Assembly (NCBI GenBank): GCA_950295325.1
Contig: OX485803.1
Coordinates: forward strand, 43,787,554 to 43,851,553
Direction: 5' to 3'
Origin: Polytrichum commune
Taxonomy: Eukaryota > Streptophyta > Polytrichopsida > Polytrichales > Polytrichaceae
Length of the DNA stretch: 64,000 nucleotides
This document shows, in pieces, positions 12,258 through 24,004 of this stretch (position 1 is the stretch's first letter; each line of letters opens with the position of its first letter). The notes below the pieces were generated by a model. The model saw only the letters and a program-made list of their open reading frames with translations, had not been told where the DNA came from and did no database searches. The translations under genes were made by a program, and so were the position numbers.

Positions 12258-15200
12258 TCACCCTGTCTTTTTTAACTTTGTAGACACAAAACTTGCACAT
12301 TTTGCCAAAATTGTGCGTTCGCTCACCCGTAAAGAGAGTGCATGGTACAGCTTTGCATCCACCTTGCTATTGAGATTATGCAACAACTCCTTGTCATATT
12401 CTAGAGCCGAAACTGCCTTATTGGCCACAAGATTTCCATTGGTCATCAAGTTAACATCCAAGTACAAGCCATCTCTTTCCGTCAAAACTGCCAGCAAGGT
12501 TGTGCAGACTGGCTTAGTGAGAAGCCACTTATCCAGAGGTGTAAGCCAGCTGGGATCTTCCTCCCTTACTGCCACAGAAGTCCTTCGCGGTCTTGGCTCC
12601 TTACTACTACTTTTCTGTGAGTTTCCTGCCTGTAAGTTTGTTGAATCCATGTCCCTTCCCCTCTTGCGGCTGCTGCCAATACAGAGTCCAATGAAAATAA
12701 GCAACAAAAACTCTGACTCCAGGGAGAAAGGAGTACCGAATATTTTTGAACCTGGAAAAACTTAAAACCTGGACGGTCTACAATAGTAACCAATTGAGAA
12801 TATAGAACAGATAGAATGGAACTGGCTTGACAGGCTTACAGTGGAAGAGAAGGGTCAGACAATGTACCTGCCACTTTTAACTTCAGACCATCCAAGTGCT
12901 CGAGAAAGCTTTTCCACAGCCATGGACTCAACTCCTTGACGGTCATCTGAATCCTCCATCCCAGACTTCAGATCTGCAGTCTCTTGCTCAACTTTGTCAC
13001 GAGTAGCATCTGGAAGATGCATGATATATAGTAACATCAAAAGTTCAGGCTGAGGTTTTCCATCTGCTGTAATTTCAAAATACTCAGAGCCTTGCGAGTC
13101 GCAAGGCACACAACCAGCCTTCCGCCAAAGTGCCACACATCTCCGAACATGCCGCTTAGTGAACAACCGATAACAGACATCATTGACAGTGGTGAGTTCC
13201 ACATTCACAATGTCAAACGAGTTATTTGCTTCTGTAAAGCCATATCGATGCAACAGAGCTGCATTGCTGAGGGTTCCATATGTGTTATAGATCTGCGTTC
13301 AATGCATTGCTTCAGTAACTGTTTGCACAGGTAAGGTAGAATCCATGGTGACAATTATGAGCAACAACAACATGCAAGATGAGAAAACTAACAAAGAAAA
13401 GAGACAATTGAAACACACATAGGTGATTTTTTGCTTCATAATTGTCTACACGTTTCCAATTGGTGTAGCCTGCAATGACTGGCAGCCATACAGAATTTGC
13501 CACAGGTAAACACACACAAGTCAAATTCTAAATCCATGCACAGTTAACAGCAGGCGCTATACCACATACCTCTGCACCCTTGGGAACATCTTTAACAAGA
13601 ATCATCTCAAGAACTTCACTGCTTCCCTCCCACTCCTCAGATGGTCCATCTGTAATACCTTCCTTAGTATTCTGCTTTGGACTTACGACTTTAGGATTCT
13701 TGTTTTCCTGGCTTTTGGGCACTTCAGGTAGCAATCCTTCCACACCAGTCTGTTGAACCCTGCTCTTCTTCCTCTGGCTTTTGGGTGTCTCAGTTAAAGT
13801 GTCCTTTTCCATGTTCTTCTGAGGCATGTGTTTGTCCGTTTTTTGGGGACTGAGCACCTCAGTCTTGAAGTTGCCGTCCTCAATGTGCATCTGACGCCTT
13901 ACCTTTGTCTTTTTCTGGTCTTCAGTCACCTTGGTTATGTCTTGTCCAGTAGTCAACTTCTTGGGTGTGCCTGTGTCCCTTTTCTGGTCAACAAAACCCT
14001 CGGCCAGTTTCTCTTCCTTCATTTTATCCTGAGATTTTCCCTTCAACTTTTTCGGGGACTTTTTCGGGGTACTCAACACCTTGGCTGGATTTTCTACCTT
14101 GATCCTTTTCTGAGGACTGTCTTTGTTCCTTTTTCTGGGTTTGAGGGCTTCACCATTCTTATGAGGTGAAGACAGTACAGGCTGATTTTTGGTGTCAGTA
14201 TCGGAGTCCAAGTCCACATCCAGTTCCGAGTCTGATCCTGCATCTGAGTCTGAGTCACTCAACACAGAAGTGAAATGCACATCTTCATCAGCAGTCTTGT
14301 GATTGAATCTGCATGACCGAAGTTCAGAAAATCAAAAGAAAGAATCATGAAGCCACCCAGGTTGCATATACATGTAGGAATATGGAAACGAAGGACAAAG
14401 CAACCCATCACAATGATTAAACAGAGTGGAAGGAAGAGTGAGAAAATAGGGCGTACAAGTCCGCCAAAGGTACCATGCCATATCCATGAACATAGTCAAC
14501 TTCAAATGCACGTGAGAAGACTAGCGTTTTAGCAGCCAAGTACTGCTCCAACGAGAACCACTTAGGAGAAAACCTGTCCTCTCCATAGAGATCACAAAGA
14601 ATACCATAGCACTCCCGCCAATCCTGCTTCATCAGCTGTAGGTCCTCCTTTATCACCTGTCTAGACCAATGTAACCCAACATATCCGCTCACTTATCATT
14701 CTGTCATGATTGGAATTGGATTTAGAGAACAAAAACCTCCAAGTGTTTGGACGACACAAGTGCAGTAATGGACATCATACGCTTGAGTGCAGCTTTCATA
14801 CACGGAGCCTACATTTTGAAACTCATTACTTTACTTCTCTGATTGCTTTGTTTGCAAATGTAATTTCATGATAGCATCTGGTAAGAAGAAACAAGTAAGC
14901 AGCAAAGACAAAGAGCTAGAGACAAGAGAAAGACAACATAAATAGAATTATACTCTAACTCAACATAATCTTTGATCGGGAGTTGGTTGTTTTGCATACA
15001 ATACCATCCAGGTTTGGTAAGTTTGCAGTGCATTCTTGCAGGTGGTAGTATGGAGGTTTGAACATTCATTGAGGGTCAAACTCATTTTGGCACGCCAAGA
15101 GGTGCTAAAATGCATTTGGCCTGCAATGAACCAAAAGAGGTTGCTCTTCACTCAAATTCAAACACTACATCCGCGCATGCACCACCAAGTGGAAAGAAAT

Positions 15201-17244
15201 GATTGATATTGTACGCAAGAACAACCAGTGGAAAATCATAGAAAACCAACTCCCATTGAAAAGTCCCATTGAGTTTAAAGGATGACTCTAATAAGTGTGC
15301 AAACTTTGAAAGAAGCATCAGGAGAGAGAGAGGGAGGGAATAAAAAGCACAGGACCACCCACCTTGTGCAGTTCAGTGCCAACAAGAAGCCGGTCAATCT
15401 CTGATAAAGTCCACACAAAGGGAAGGCACTGTTGAGAAGGAAGGAGCTGCAAGTAGCCATACCATTTTGAGAGCACCCCCAGACTACGCTCATACATCAA
15501 TGCAATCGCAAGCCCTAGACCCCCACCAAATTCTGCTTCCGCGATTATTTCACGAGCCTCGCTGGTCAGTACTGTGAGGCAGGCCTGCTTGGGAATGGTG
15601 GCTATCACATCGCCCTCATGGAGGTCTGTCTGGGATTTCACCCCAATATCTGCCACAGTGTTGCCGACATGAAACGATAGGGCCTCACTGTACTCCACGT
15701 TGTTTTCTCGCATCCAGCGTATGAACCCCCTCAAATGCCTGAAACAGGTTAAAACCAAACAACCTTCAACCTTGTGTTGTGCAAACAGAATGTTGTCCAG
15801 TTTTCCCACACCTCCAGCATGCAGGGTTCCAAACAATGAGATGCCTTGAGCTCATACACAAATGCTAATAATCCTGTCTTATAACTGTTACCCACTAGGC
15901 TCGAGCTGGCCTCAGAAGACTTCAATTGCACAATATGAAAAGAGTAGTGTAATCAAGTGCAGATTTCAACTGTAGTGGCAAATGCACTCCTGCTAGAAAA
16001 TTGTGTGGTTTTTCACCACATAACATTGCAGTGTTGCCCTAAATTTTGGTTTCCGCAACATCCCTTGAAGGACAATAGACTCATTGGATTGTCATTTGCC
16101 TTAGAAGAGTGGTCCAGAAATGCATGCTGATTGATTCTCTTGATGTAGACATACATCATCCCATGCCATGACCCCCTCTGAAAAGACTGCACCATTACAA
16201 CTTCCGGAGAATTGCATTCAGTAGAATTTGGACTTAACTCTAAAGTTCCATGCTGTATCAGTCAAAGCCAGACTTTGATTTGCTAATTATGTAAGTCTCA
16301 AAGAGAGGAAGCCCCTGCTAGATTTCCTTCTGCAACTTGTTCTATGCCTTCACTGAAAATAATCTGAAGGTTGAATTCGCAATTTCACTGGTCATCTGGC
16401 AACAATGACCCACCAAGCAAAATGTATGCCAACCTTCTTGTCCCACATGCCAAAGCCTGACCCTGCACCAATTAAATTCAGCATTATGCAGCTCGGGAAG
16501 GTGGTATGGCATTGGGCTATCCCAAGACCAGGTCTCAAACTTCTGCAGTTTGCCATTCAGCTGAAGATGGCCCGTGAAAGGGAAGCGCCAAGGCACTTCA
16601 ACCAGCATGCGAGCCTCCTAGATCGAAGACTGGACAACATGACCCAATTCATATGCATCGAGGAATCCCCATCAAGGCATTCTACCCACACACAGAGATC
16701 ACAGCTCAAACACCCACAAATAACATCAGGTGCGAATTGCCAAGAATACCAAACCACATAGCACATAACTCTCAAAAACCGTCACGAAAGACAGAGAGAC
16801 GACATGACCTAATTCACAAGCACAAGAATTCCCCATCGCGACATTTTATCCAGCGTCAAAAATTACAGCTAAAACATATACAAACAAACAACATCATTTG
16901 CAAATTACCAAGTGTACCAAACCGCATAGCACACAATTCTCAAAAAACTTCACGAAAGATAGAGAGACAACATGACCTAGTTCACAAGCATGAGGATTCC
17001 CCATCACGGCATTCTACCCACTGTCAAAAACCACAGCTCCAACACCCAGAAACGACATCATTTTGCGAATTTCCAAGAATACCAAACCGCATCACACACA
17101 ATGCTCAAAAACCCTCACAAAGACAGAGACAGACACAAGAGCTCATTGCCTCAACAGCGGAAAGGGAGTCATTTGGTTAATGAAAGAAGATGGACGCAGC
17201 AGCAGCTAAATTACTCACCTGGAGGATTGAGAAGTTGCTGCCAT
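12258..17244 (-). CDS. gene B: SETD6/LSMT-like SET-domain lysine methyltransferase with low-complexity insert
   Basis: Six exons encode 726 residues: 17244-17219, 15738-15363, 14656-14457, 14308-13570, 13292-12868 and 12672-12258. All introns are GT..AG with consistent phases. Exon 1 encodes only MAATSQSS plus a split codon. The SET region includes HLRGFIRWMRENNVEYSEAL (about residues 9-28), LHEGDVIATIPKQACLT, GLGLAIALMYERSLG with KWYGYLQLLP, the catalytic-type motif LADLFNHK (about 199-206) and IYNTYGTLSNAALLHRYGF (about 448-466), as in SETD6 and Rubisco LSMT. Between the last two motifs sits an insert of roughly 200 residues: an acidic SDSDSDAGSDSE tract followed by Lys-rich sequence with SPQK, TPKK and SPKK motifs and likely nuclear-localisation signals (KPRKRNK). 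The C-terminal part (about 480-726) fits an LSMT substrate-binding domain. It is likely a nuclear protein-lysine methyltransferase; its substrate is unknown. Confidence 0.9.
16633..17129. repeat. three-copy tandem repeat (~165 bp) in intron 1 of gene B
   Basis: Copies at 16633-16797 (165 bp), 16798-16965 (168 bp) and about 16966-17129 (164 bp) each start GACRACATGACC and contain CCCCATC, CACAGCT or a variant, AATACCAAACC and ACGAAAGA. They are imperfect. Because the first two units are multiples of three, one plus-strand frame stays open across all copies, but it has no protein-family resemblance and lies inside an intron of the opposite strand. Confidence 0.9.
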
Positions 17245-17392
17245 AATGCCACTACTCCTACTCCTGCTGCTATCTCCGTCTTGAATGGTTCCGCAACCTT
17301 AAGTTCTCCTAAGCACCTTCCACAGCCAGGAGGATAGGTGAGGAGGGAGAGTGGAAATGTGAGTGGAAATTTGAACAAGTTAGGTACAGCCC

Positions 17393-17407
17393 AGGGTTTA
17401 GGGTTTA
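17393..17407 (-). promoter_or_regulatory. telo-box-like motif upstream of gene B
   Basis: On the minus strand this reads TAAACCCTAAACCCT, about 150 bp upstream of the gene B ATG. The AAACCCTAA telo-box is an established element of plant promoters, best known in genes for the translation apparatus and cell proliferation. Its position fits a proximal promoter, but the transcription start was not determined. Confidence 0.5.
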
Positions 17408-17409
17408 AG

Positions 17410-18058
17410 CTCCGACGGAAGTGAAGAGAATCTTTGCATTCGGGAACTGGACTTGGTCGGTAACCATCTTCAACTGTACTTTGACTGTTCCGTTCTCGTG
17501 TAAGATAAGTTATCACTTTGATATCTAGTATCTACATTGTGTCTAAATTGGGTTCGAAAATTGGAGGAAATCTGTAATTGTTCAAACCAAGTTCCTCAAG
17601 TTTAACACTTACCATGTCAATAAAATTTGTAAGTTGTTGGCAACTGTAGAATAGATTGATACACAAGATGTTGTGTTGCTTCTGTGAGTTACTTATTGCG
17701 TTTCATCAATGTACAATATTGATGCACAAGATGTTAGCTTCTTGTTGTTGAGAATGCACAAATTGAGGATTATACATGATGTGTGAGTTATTGCAGGAAA
17801 TTACTGCATATGAGCAAATAACATACTTGTGTCATGGACCAATAACAATCGGGTAAATAATTGCATAAAGGCAAGTTACAAGTGTAATACGTAAGATGGA
17901 TTTTGTGATATGTTTGAAGAGAAGCATAAAAGAACACTAATTGCAAGTAGGTTCAAAGATATGTATACCTATGCAAAGGCACGGTGTTGCAAAGGGAAGG
18001 GATGGGGAAAGTGAAGGTGGATGCAACACCAAATGCACCCTAAGACCCACTTTCAAGG
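17410..18058. other. upstream region of gene B, no other gene seen
   Basis: AT-rich sequence without a recognisable coding region. Short direct repeats of the type TACACAAGATGTT recur near 17658, 17715 and 17770, suggesting decayed simple repeats. The promoter of gene B must lie at its left edge. Confidence 0.5.
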
Positions 18059-18059
18059 T

Positions 18060-18432
18060 CTACACTATTATGATATTTAGTGTCATATGGTATTTGATGT
18101 CACTATGATAACTATTCAGATGACACTTCTTATGAATAAGTTTACAAATAGTGTCATGGATGAAGGATGAGTTCATCCATTGGCCAAAACCCTACCTTCT
18201 CTTGTCAGCAACTAGTGATGAAACTTGTCAAGGATGGTTGAAATTTGGATGAAACGTCACTTAGTAAGTGACAGTAATTGCAACACTTTAAATCTATAAT
18301 CCCCCAAAAAAATCAAGAAATGACACATAGTGTTGTGTTAACATTTAGTGTTGGAGATACTATACCACGGTTTACAATTAGTATTGAGCAAGACAATTAG
18401 AATTTGTGATACTAAATATCATATTTAGTGTA
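18060..18432 (+). mobile_element. MITE family M2 (~373 bp), copy 1
   Basis: Ends are near-palindromic and inverted: CTACACTATTATGATATTTAGTGT at the left (shown split as CTACACTATTA and TGATATTTAGTGT) and CTAAATATCATATTTAGTGTA at the right. The interior aligns in order with 30071-30423, 30424-30790 and, in reverse, 42309-42693; landmarks are GACACTTCTTATGAATAA, GGTTGAAATTTGGATGAAA, AATTGCAACACT and ACAATTAGTATTGAG. It has no coding capacity, so it is probably a non-autonomous DNA transposon. Confidence 0.8.
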
Positions 18433-18672
18433 CTATTTCCACTTTAACTAAGGCCTTGCAACTCATGTATCTTCCGCACCACCTCCCATCGGTTGAAAAC
18501 ATCTCTTGCACGCACTCTCGAGGCTATTACAAACCCTTATTTACTAGACTACCATCCTTTCAACTCCAAACATCACTTCCCAATTGTTCAAACCAATTAT
18601 GTTTGAGCCTACACTCAAGCTTATTACAAAGAATGTCTTCACACTTGCAACTCCTTACCATTAGTTCTCTTC

Positions 18673-19076
18673 CACTACACCGAGTATGGAATTTAATGTC
18701 ACTTACACTATTTGCGAAAGGCCTAAACTAGATGCTTAGAGGTCTCAAAGTGTCGTGCCCGCTTGTTGCCAATATGATTTCATTCAATCTTATGTTTTAG
18801 TATGCAAGGGGAAGATATTCTTGAGCATAGTATTGACCAATGTCACTTATGTACACTTTAGTTAACTTGTAAACCATTGTGTAATATAGGCATGCACCTC
18901 ATAACACTATTGAACATACTCATGCCAAGATATTAGTAAGCACACTTGAACGCCAAGTGTCATGAGTTGGCACTTATGGTGAACTTGTTACTCATCACTG
19001 CAACCTAGCATATGGCTCAAAATAGGGTAAGTGACATTGTTACGCATGTGACACTAAATACCATAAACGGTGTACA
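18673..19076 (+). mobile_element. MITE family M3 (~400 bp), uninterrupted copy
   Basis: It starts CACTACACC and TATGGAATTTAATGTCAC, and ends GTGACACTAAATACCATAAA followed by CGGTGTAC, giving inverted ends of about 25 bp. The interior matches 47486-48737 but lacks the 762-bp insertion found there; the corresponding empty site is TATGCAAGGGGAAGATATTC at 18801-18820. It is non-coding. The CACTA start suggests, but does not prove, a CACTA/EnSpm-like element. Confidence 0.75.
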
Positions 19077-19153
19077 CAAAATTGTAGTCTTTGAGTATAT
19101 GGATTGGAAATCTATTACTGTTGTGGATCATAAAACAATCCAATGGAAGAGAA

Positions 19154-19592
19154 CTACACCACTTATGGTATTTAGTGTCCCTTTCTTTTTGGAATTACAC
19201 AATGCTATGACTATTTACTATAGATCACATTTTTTACCAACAAGGGTAAACTTGGTTGTTTGGACATTTTGAAAATATGACATCTTTGATTGCCAAAAAT
19301 TAAATTAAGAATAAGACTCTATCGCACTTCATGACTCCTAATAGTAAGTGACATTAAATACCATACAATGTTTATAGTGTTTAATGTCACTTCCTATTTG
19401 GAATTCCACAATGCTATAGCATTTTACTGTTAATGTACATTTTCACCAATCAAAGATGTTCATGGTCTATAATGTTCAAACAACTAAATTGACCTTTTTT
19501 GGCAAAAAATAAATAAAAATGTATAACAAATCATTATAGCATTGTGTAATTCCAAAAAGTAAGTGACACTAAATACCATAAACAGTGTAGTG
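19154..19592 (+). mobile_element. two adjoining MITE family M1 copies (~220 bp each)
   Basis: Two head-to-tail copies, about 19154-19370 and 19371-19592, each begin with a TATTTAGTGTC or TGTTTAATGTCAC end followed by GGAATTACACAATGCTAT-like sequence. Each finishes with the inverse (AGTAAGTGACAYTAAATACC). The last copy ends in GTGTAGTG. The family also occurs at 40189-40410, 43589-43815 and 49172-49405. It is non-coding and AT-rich. Confidence 0.75.
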
Positions 19593-20985
19593 ATATGGAA
19601 CCAGGATTCATGTAGTGTTACCACATTCCTATGTATATGTGTATATGTTATATAAAGCTTAATTAGTAAGCACCAACTGTCATATAATGATCCCACACAA
19701 CAGGTACCATGAAACAGGTGAACAATAGGATGTCTATAGGAACTTCATTCCTAGTGAAAGTCCCAATCAAAGAATTATTGTGGAACTTTTACTGTACCCA
19801 ATTTACATGCAAAAATACTTGTACCTGTGACCCCTTTGCAAATATTGTACTCCCGCCCCTTTCCACATGAAGAATGTGGAATATCATTTCGAGTTACAAA
19901 GTGTTGAAACTTTCAACCGAGGACACTATTCTTCAAAAGCAGATTTGTGTATGCCATAAAATTTACTTGAGCACAATTGGGTACACACCCATAACACTTG
20001 AAGACCGATCAATCTGGGCCGATCAATCTAGCTTAACTCACCTAATCTCGTACTCCAATGTTGCAAGCTCCTTTTAGTATAGATTGTAATTTTATCTCTT
20101 TGCAGAATTCTAATTGAGTGAGTTTTACTCACTGTTCATTAGCAGAATGGCATGATGTTACATATATATAGCACCCATCTTGTCAAGAGCAACCATAAGA
20201 CAAATGCTTCACATCCAAAGTTTGTGTAAAGTTTCCAGCTACCAAATTTCTAGATGACCACATAGAAGCACCACCGCAGATTCCATTGAATGGATTTCTT
20301 TCCAAATATATACATTTCAAACTTGAATATGCATCTTATATGTCAGAGCATTGTCACTGCTTGTTGAAGGACTAGCTACCACAACAAACTTAAGTTCAAT
20401 CAACCCCAATGGAATGCATTGTGTAAAACACCATATTCATACCAATCATAGTTCCATAAGTCCATTAACCAGGACAATGGTGGTGATACAATCTGATAAG
20501 GTGCAGGGAAGTTCAGAAACATATATTGACCTATATCGAAGAAAAATGGCGCCATTATGTAGGACAAAAAAATCCTCTGGCCATGGTAGAATACCACTAT
20601 GAAGTACTTGGATCCAGTAGATGGCACTGGCATTCTTTTTAAAGACTTCTTGCAGTTCCAATGATAAATGGTCTATAATAAGACCCCCAAAGCTTGGTAA
20701 CAAAATGCTCAGGAAAAGCTATATAAGTTCATCTCAAAACAGCCCCCTTCTTAGTTCTATCCTAAACTAAATCTACTCAAAGCAAGGGAATTGTGGAAAA
20801 ATGAACGCCGTGTAACAAGGCCAGTTTGTATTCAGGTGTCCCACCTCTTCATATTGCTCTTCAGGATTTCTTGAAGTATTCTTCTGTTGCAAGAGAAGGG
20901 TTGCAAGGATGCATTGGACCATGATGTTCCTAGAGGTGGTCAGGAGCTGATAAATCCCCTGGCCACTGGATTGCATGAATCAATT
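19593..20985. other. 3' flank of gene C
   Basis: No recognisable gene. The part next to 20986 must hold the 3' untranslated region of gene C on the minus strand. Small open frames at 20351-20703 and 20773-20976 have no family resemblance. Confidence 0.5.
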
Positions 20986-23900
20986 TTAAGTGGATCTACT
21001 CGAGGATGGCATCTCTGTTAGACGCGTATTGTATGATCTGCAGCTGGTGCACTTATGTGCTACAATATGGTGTTGCACTTCATTTGTGGCTCCACAATCA
21101 TTGCAAAGAATCCAAACCTGAAAATCAACCAGTCCCTCATTAATAGCTGACTCAGAATACAACTGTAGTAAGGAGCCTCATTTTATAATTCAGCCATGCA
21201 AGACTAGTAAAATGTCCTGAATCAGATAAGGATAATCAACGAGGATTATAAATGAATGCAACAACAGAATTAGGTGCACTATATTACCAGTTGGTTCTGA
21301 TATTGGCTTGGCAAGGTAGTCGCGGCAATCTCTAGGTCAATCTGCTCCCAGACAGTGGACATGTCACAGACGGACTTAGAGCAAAGTGGGCAATTATATC
21401 TGCAAGAACAGTCCAGAGCACATTGATTAGAGACAGTGCCCTTGTGCAGTATGCAGCTTAAAAATTTCCTTAGCACACCATTCCTGAAATTCCCACATGG
21501 CAGCAATAACTACACAGAGACAAGGTATAAAGGGCACTTACTGAGCATGGGTATGCATCTCTCGTAGACACTCCAGGTGTAAAGTGTGACCACATGGCAA
21601 CACTGTGATGTCTTTTATCGAGTCAAACAAATACTGCAAAGTAGAAAAATGCCACAATCAGACATAAGATACAACTGAATATAACTCATTTTGAAGCTGT
21701 GGCCTTCCAATCCAATTCTGCAATAAAGCCACAAAGAACAGCCACCAATAATATTTGTTTTACATCTGCCATGGTCAAGGAACACATCCTTGGTGACAGG
21801 GATGTAGAGAAACACACCTCCATGCAAACAGGACAGTCTTGGTGCATCGACTTTTCAACACACGTGTGTCCCTTCTGCAAGGCAACTGAATAGCAGCAGC
21901 CACAACGATCACAATGGAAGTAATTTTCTTGTCCTCCTGTTCTGCAAATTCCACACTTATCGCAGTGGTATTGTAGCTTCTTAGTCTGCAAGAGTTGAAC
22001 AAACACTTTAGCAACAGATCCAACCAGAAACCAACGTATATCATACATGAAGATTCACATGCCATACCCATAATAAGAAGGGGCATAAAGGGAGGACAAA
22101 CCTCATCATCAAAGAACTTGCACTTTGAGCAGAAGTATTCGCCCATGCATACACCGCAATTTTCACAGACCTGCTGCACATTTTGTTCATGTTGACACAA
22201 TGAACAGATGACCTGCACCACATCAAGTATGACAAACAAATTCAGTCAGGACCACCAGCTGCCACGATCATACCATCAAAGTAGTCTACTCGACAGACTA
22301 AATTCCACAATAGACCCATTCAAGATAACCAGTTGCATGTACACTGCAAGAATTTAAAGAGCTGTCAGAAGTATACAACATACCCGTTCGACCTGATGCC
22401 TATCAATCTCATGGCGGAGCTTAGCATCCTTCTCATTGACATTCTGCAAATCAAAGATACAATTGTAAGATCCCAGCCACCTTCATGCAAAGGAAGATTC
22501 TCGAGAAACACAAAAAGGCTTGCTTCACAAAACTAAGCCAAGACAATTTTAGGGGACAGATACAAAACCTACCTTTGCTTCATTGTGGCAGTGCCGGCAA
22601 TCAAAAACTTCGTTGCAGCAAGGAGCCCGAATTTTGCATCTCCTTCTGTAGTGTGCACACCTGTCCATCCACAAAGAGTGTTATCCAGCAGTAGCCTCAA
22701 AACAACAAGCAATAATCAAGGCTGGGAGGTCTACACATACATTCCCCTACACACACAAAAAAAACCAATCAGTATAACCCACCACAGCACGGTGAAACAC
22801 GTTATCCATAAGCAGACCCTTACCCAAAATCATTCACTCCGATGGACAACTTCCAAGCTTCACCAAGGTCCTCCCTGATGTCGTCATAATCTTCTTCTGT
22901 ATCAGAGTCCAAGCAGCTTGTGTGCCCCTGTAGCAATAAAAATGAAAATAGATCAGAAGACTTACTTTCCCTCCTGTCAAACACATTCAGAGGAATAACA
23001 GAATTTTTCTCCCTCGAGGACAAGCTTGACAATCTTCAAGAAAACCATAATCAAACATGGCGATCCAGGATATGGAAATCAACAATATAGGGCGAAAGGG
23101 CGGTTAGCATAGAGTAGAGCAGAGTGTGGAGCAGCAACAATAATACCAATCTCTTTAAAAAATGCAGTATGACCTTCAGGTGCTTATAAACACTACCGCA
23201 AGCTTCCACTAAGCAAGAGATGAACCGAGTAAAATCAAAGCTGCTCATGATCGACAAATGCTTGGGCTGTTGCAACAAAGCGATTCACTTAGAGGAATCC
23301 AAGTCAACGATGGATGTACGGTTCAATGTGCTACGTCGAACACCCAAACTTAACAAACTACGTCGCATCCTTGTAAGACGAGTCTAGACACAAACATCCG
23401 ACTCCAGGGAGCGGCAAACATCCAATACCACAGACACTCGGTCAAATGCACTGGCCTGGCCAAGCTTGTCACATAAAGGTAATATAGAAACGATGCGAAG
23501 ATTGCAAAAGTAAGCAGCGACAAGCATTCAAGACAGCCGCATTTTATGTAAACTCAACGCAAAACTAGTTCACTACACTTCGATAGCGTGTTTGAGACTT
23601 CATGTGACGTACACATCTTTCCTGTGAGAAGTGCACTACATCTACCGAAACAGTTGCAAATATTAAACCAACACTGGAGACGGATAGCATGAGAACACCA
23701 TGTACAAAAGAACAACAACAGCATCCGGACACACCACGCGGTTAGTCATGTCACGGAGACATGAATAGAAAGCCAAGTGATGGGAGACTCGAGAGACTTT
23801 ACAGATGAGGAACTTGGACAACTTGCACAGATTCAGTAGGCGAGAGTGATACGACAATTGAGAGACATAGATAAGAAAGAGAATACTCACGTTCACGACG

Positions 23901-24004
23901 TGCTGATGAGAATGCGCTGCAACATTGTTGTAACCATAGCGATACTGCTCCACACTCATCAATGGCCTGAAATGAGCCTCCATGTTCGCCACCAGGACCG
24001 CCAT
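20986..24004 (-). CDS. gene C: CHY/CTCHY/RING zinc-finger E3 ubiquitin ligase (RCHY1/PIRH2-like)
   Basis: Nine exons encode 326 residues: 24004-23891, 22927-22824, 22660-22573, 22443-22384, 22212-22102, 21985-21818, 21633-21542, 21399-21288 and 21117-20986. All introns are GT..AG and phases close. After an N-terminal leader with acidic EEDYDD, a CHY zinc finger begins at [11 protein letters not shown] (about residue 71) and continues through [18 protein letters not shown] and [26 protein letters not shown] finger ([10 protein letters not shown] ... [11 protein letters not shown]) follows. A RING-H2 finger spans about 209-254 ([22 protein letters not shown]) and a C-terminal Cys-rich ribbon ends [10 protein letters not shown]. 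Family members (human RCHY1, plant MIEL1/CHYR1/RZFP34) ubiquitinate transcription factors. A second good start, giving MEAHFRPL, is at 23983; the GTG-initiated extension upstream was rejected. Confidence 0.93.

Noticed and set aside
16653..17180. 175-codon plus-strand ORF
   Set aside because: It is produced by the tandem repeat inside intron 1 of gene B and resembles no protein.
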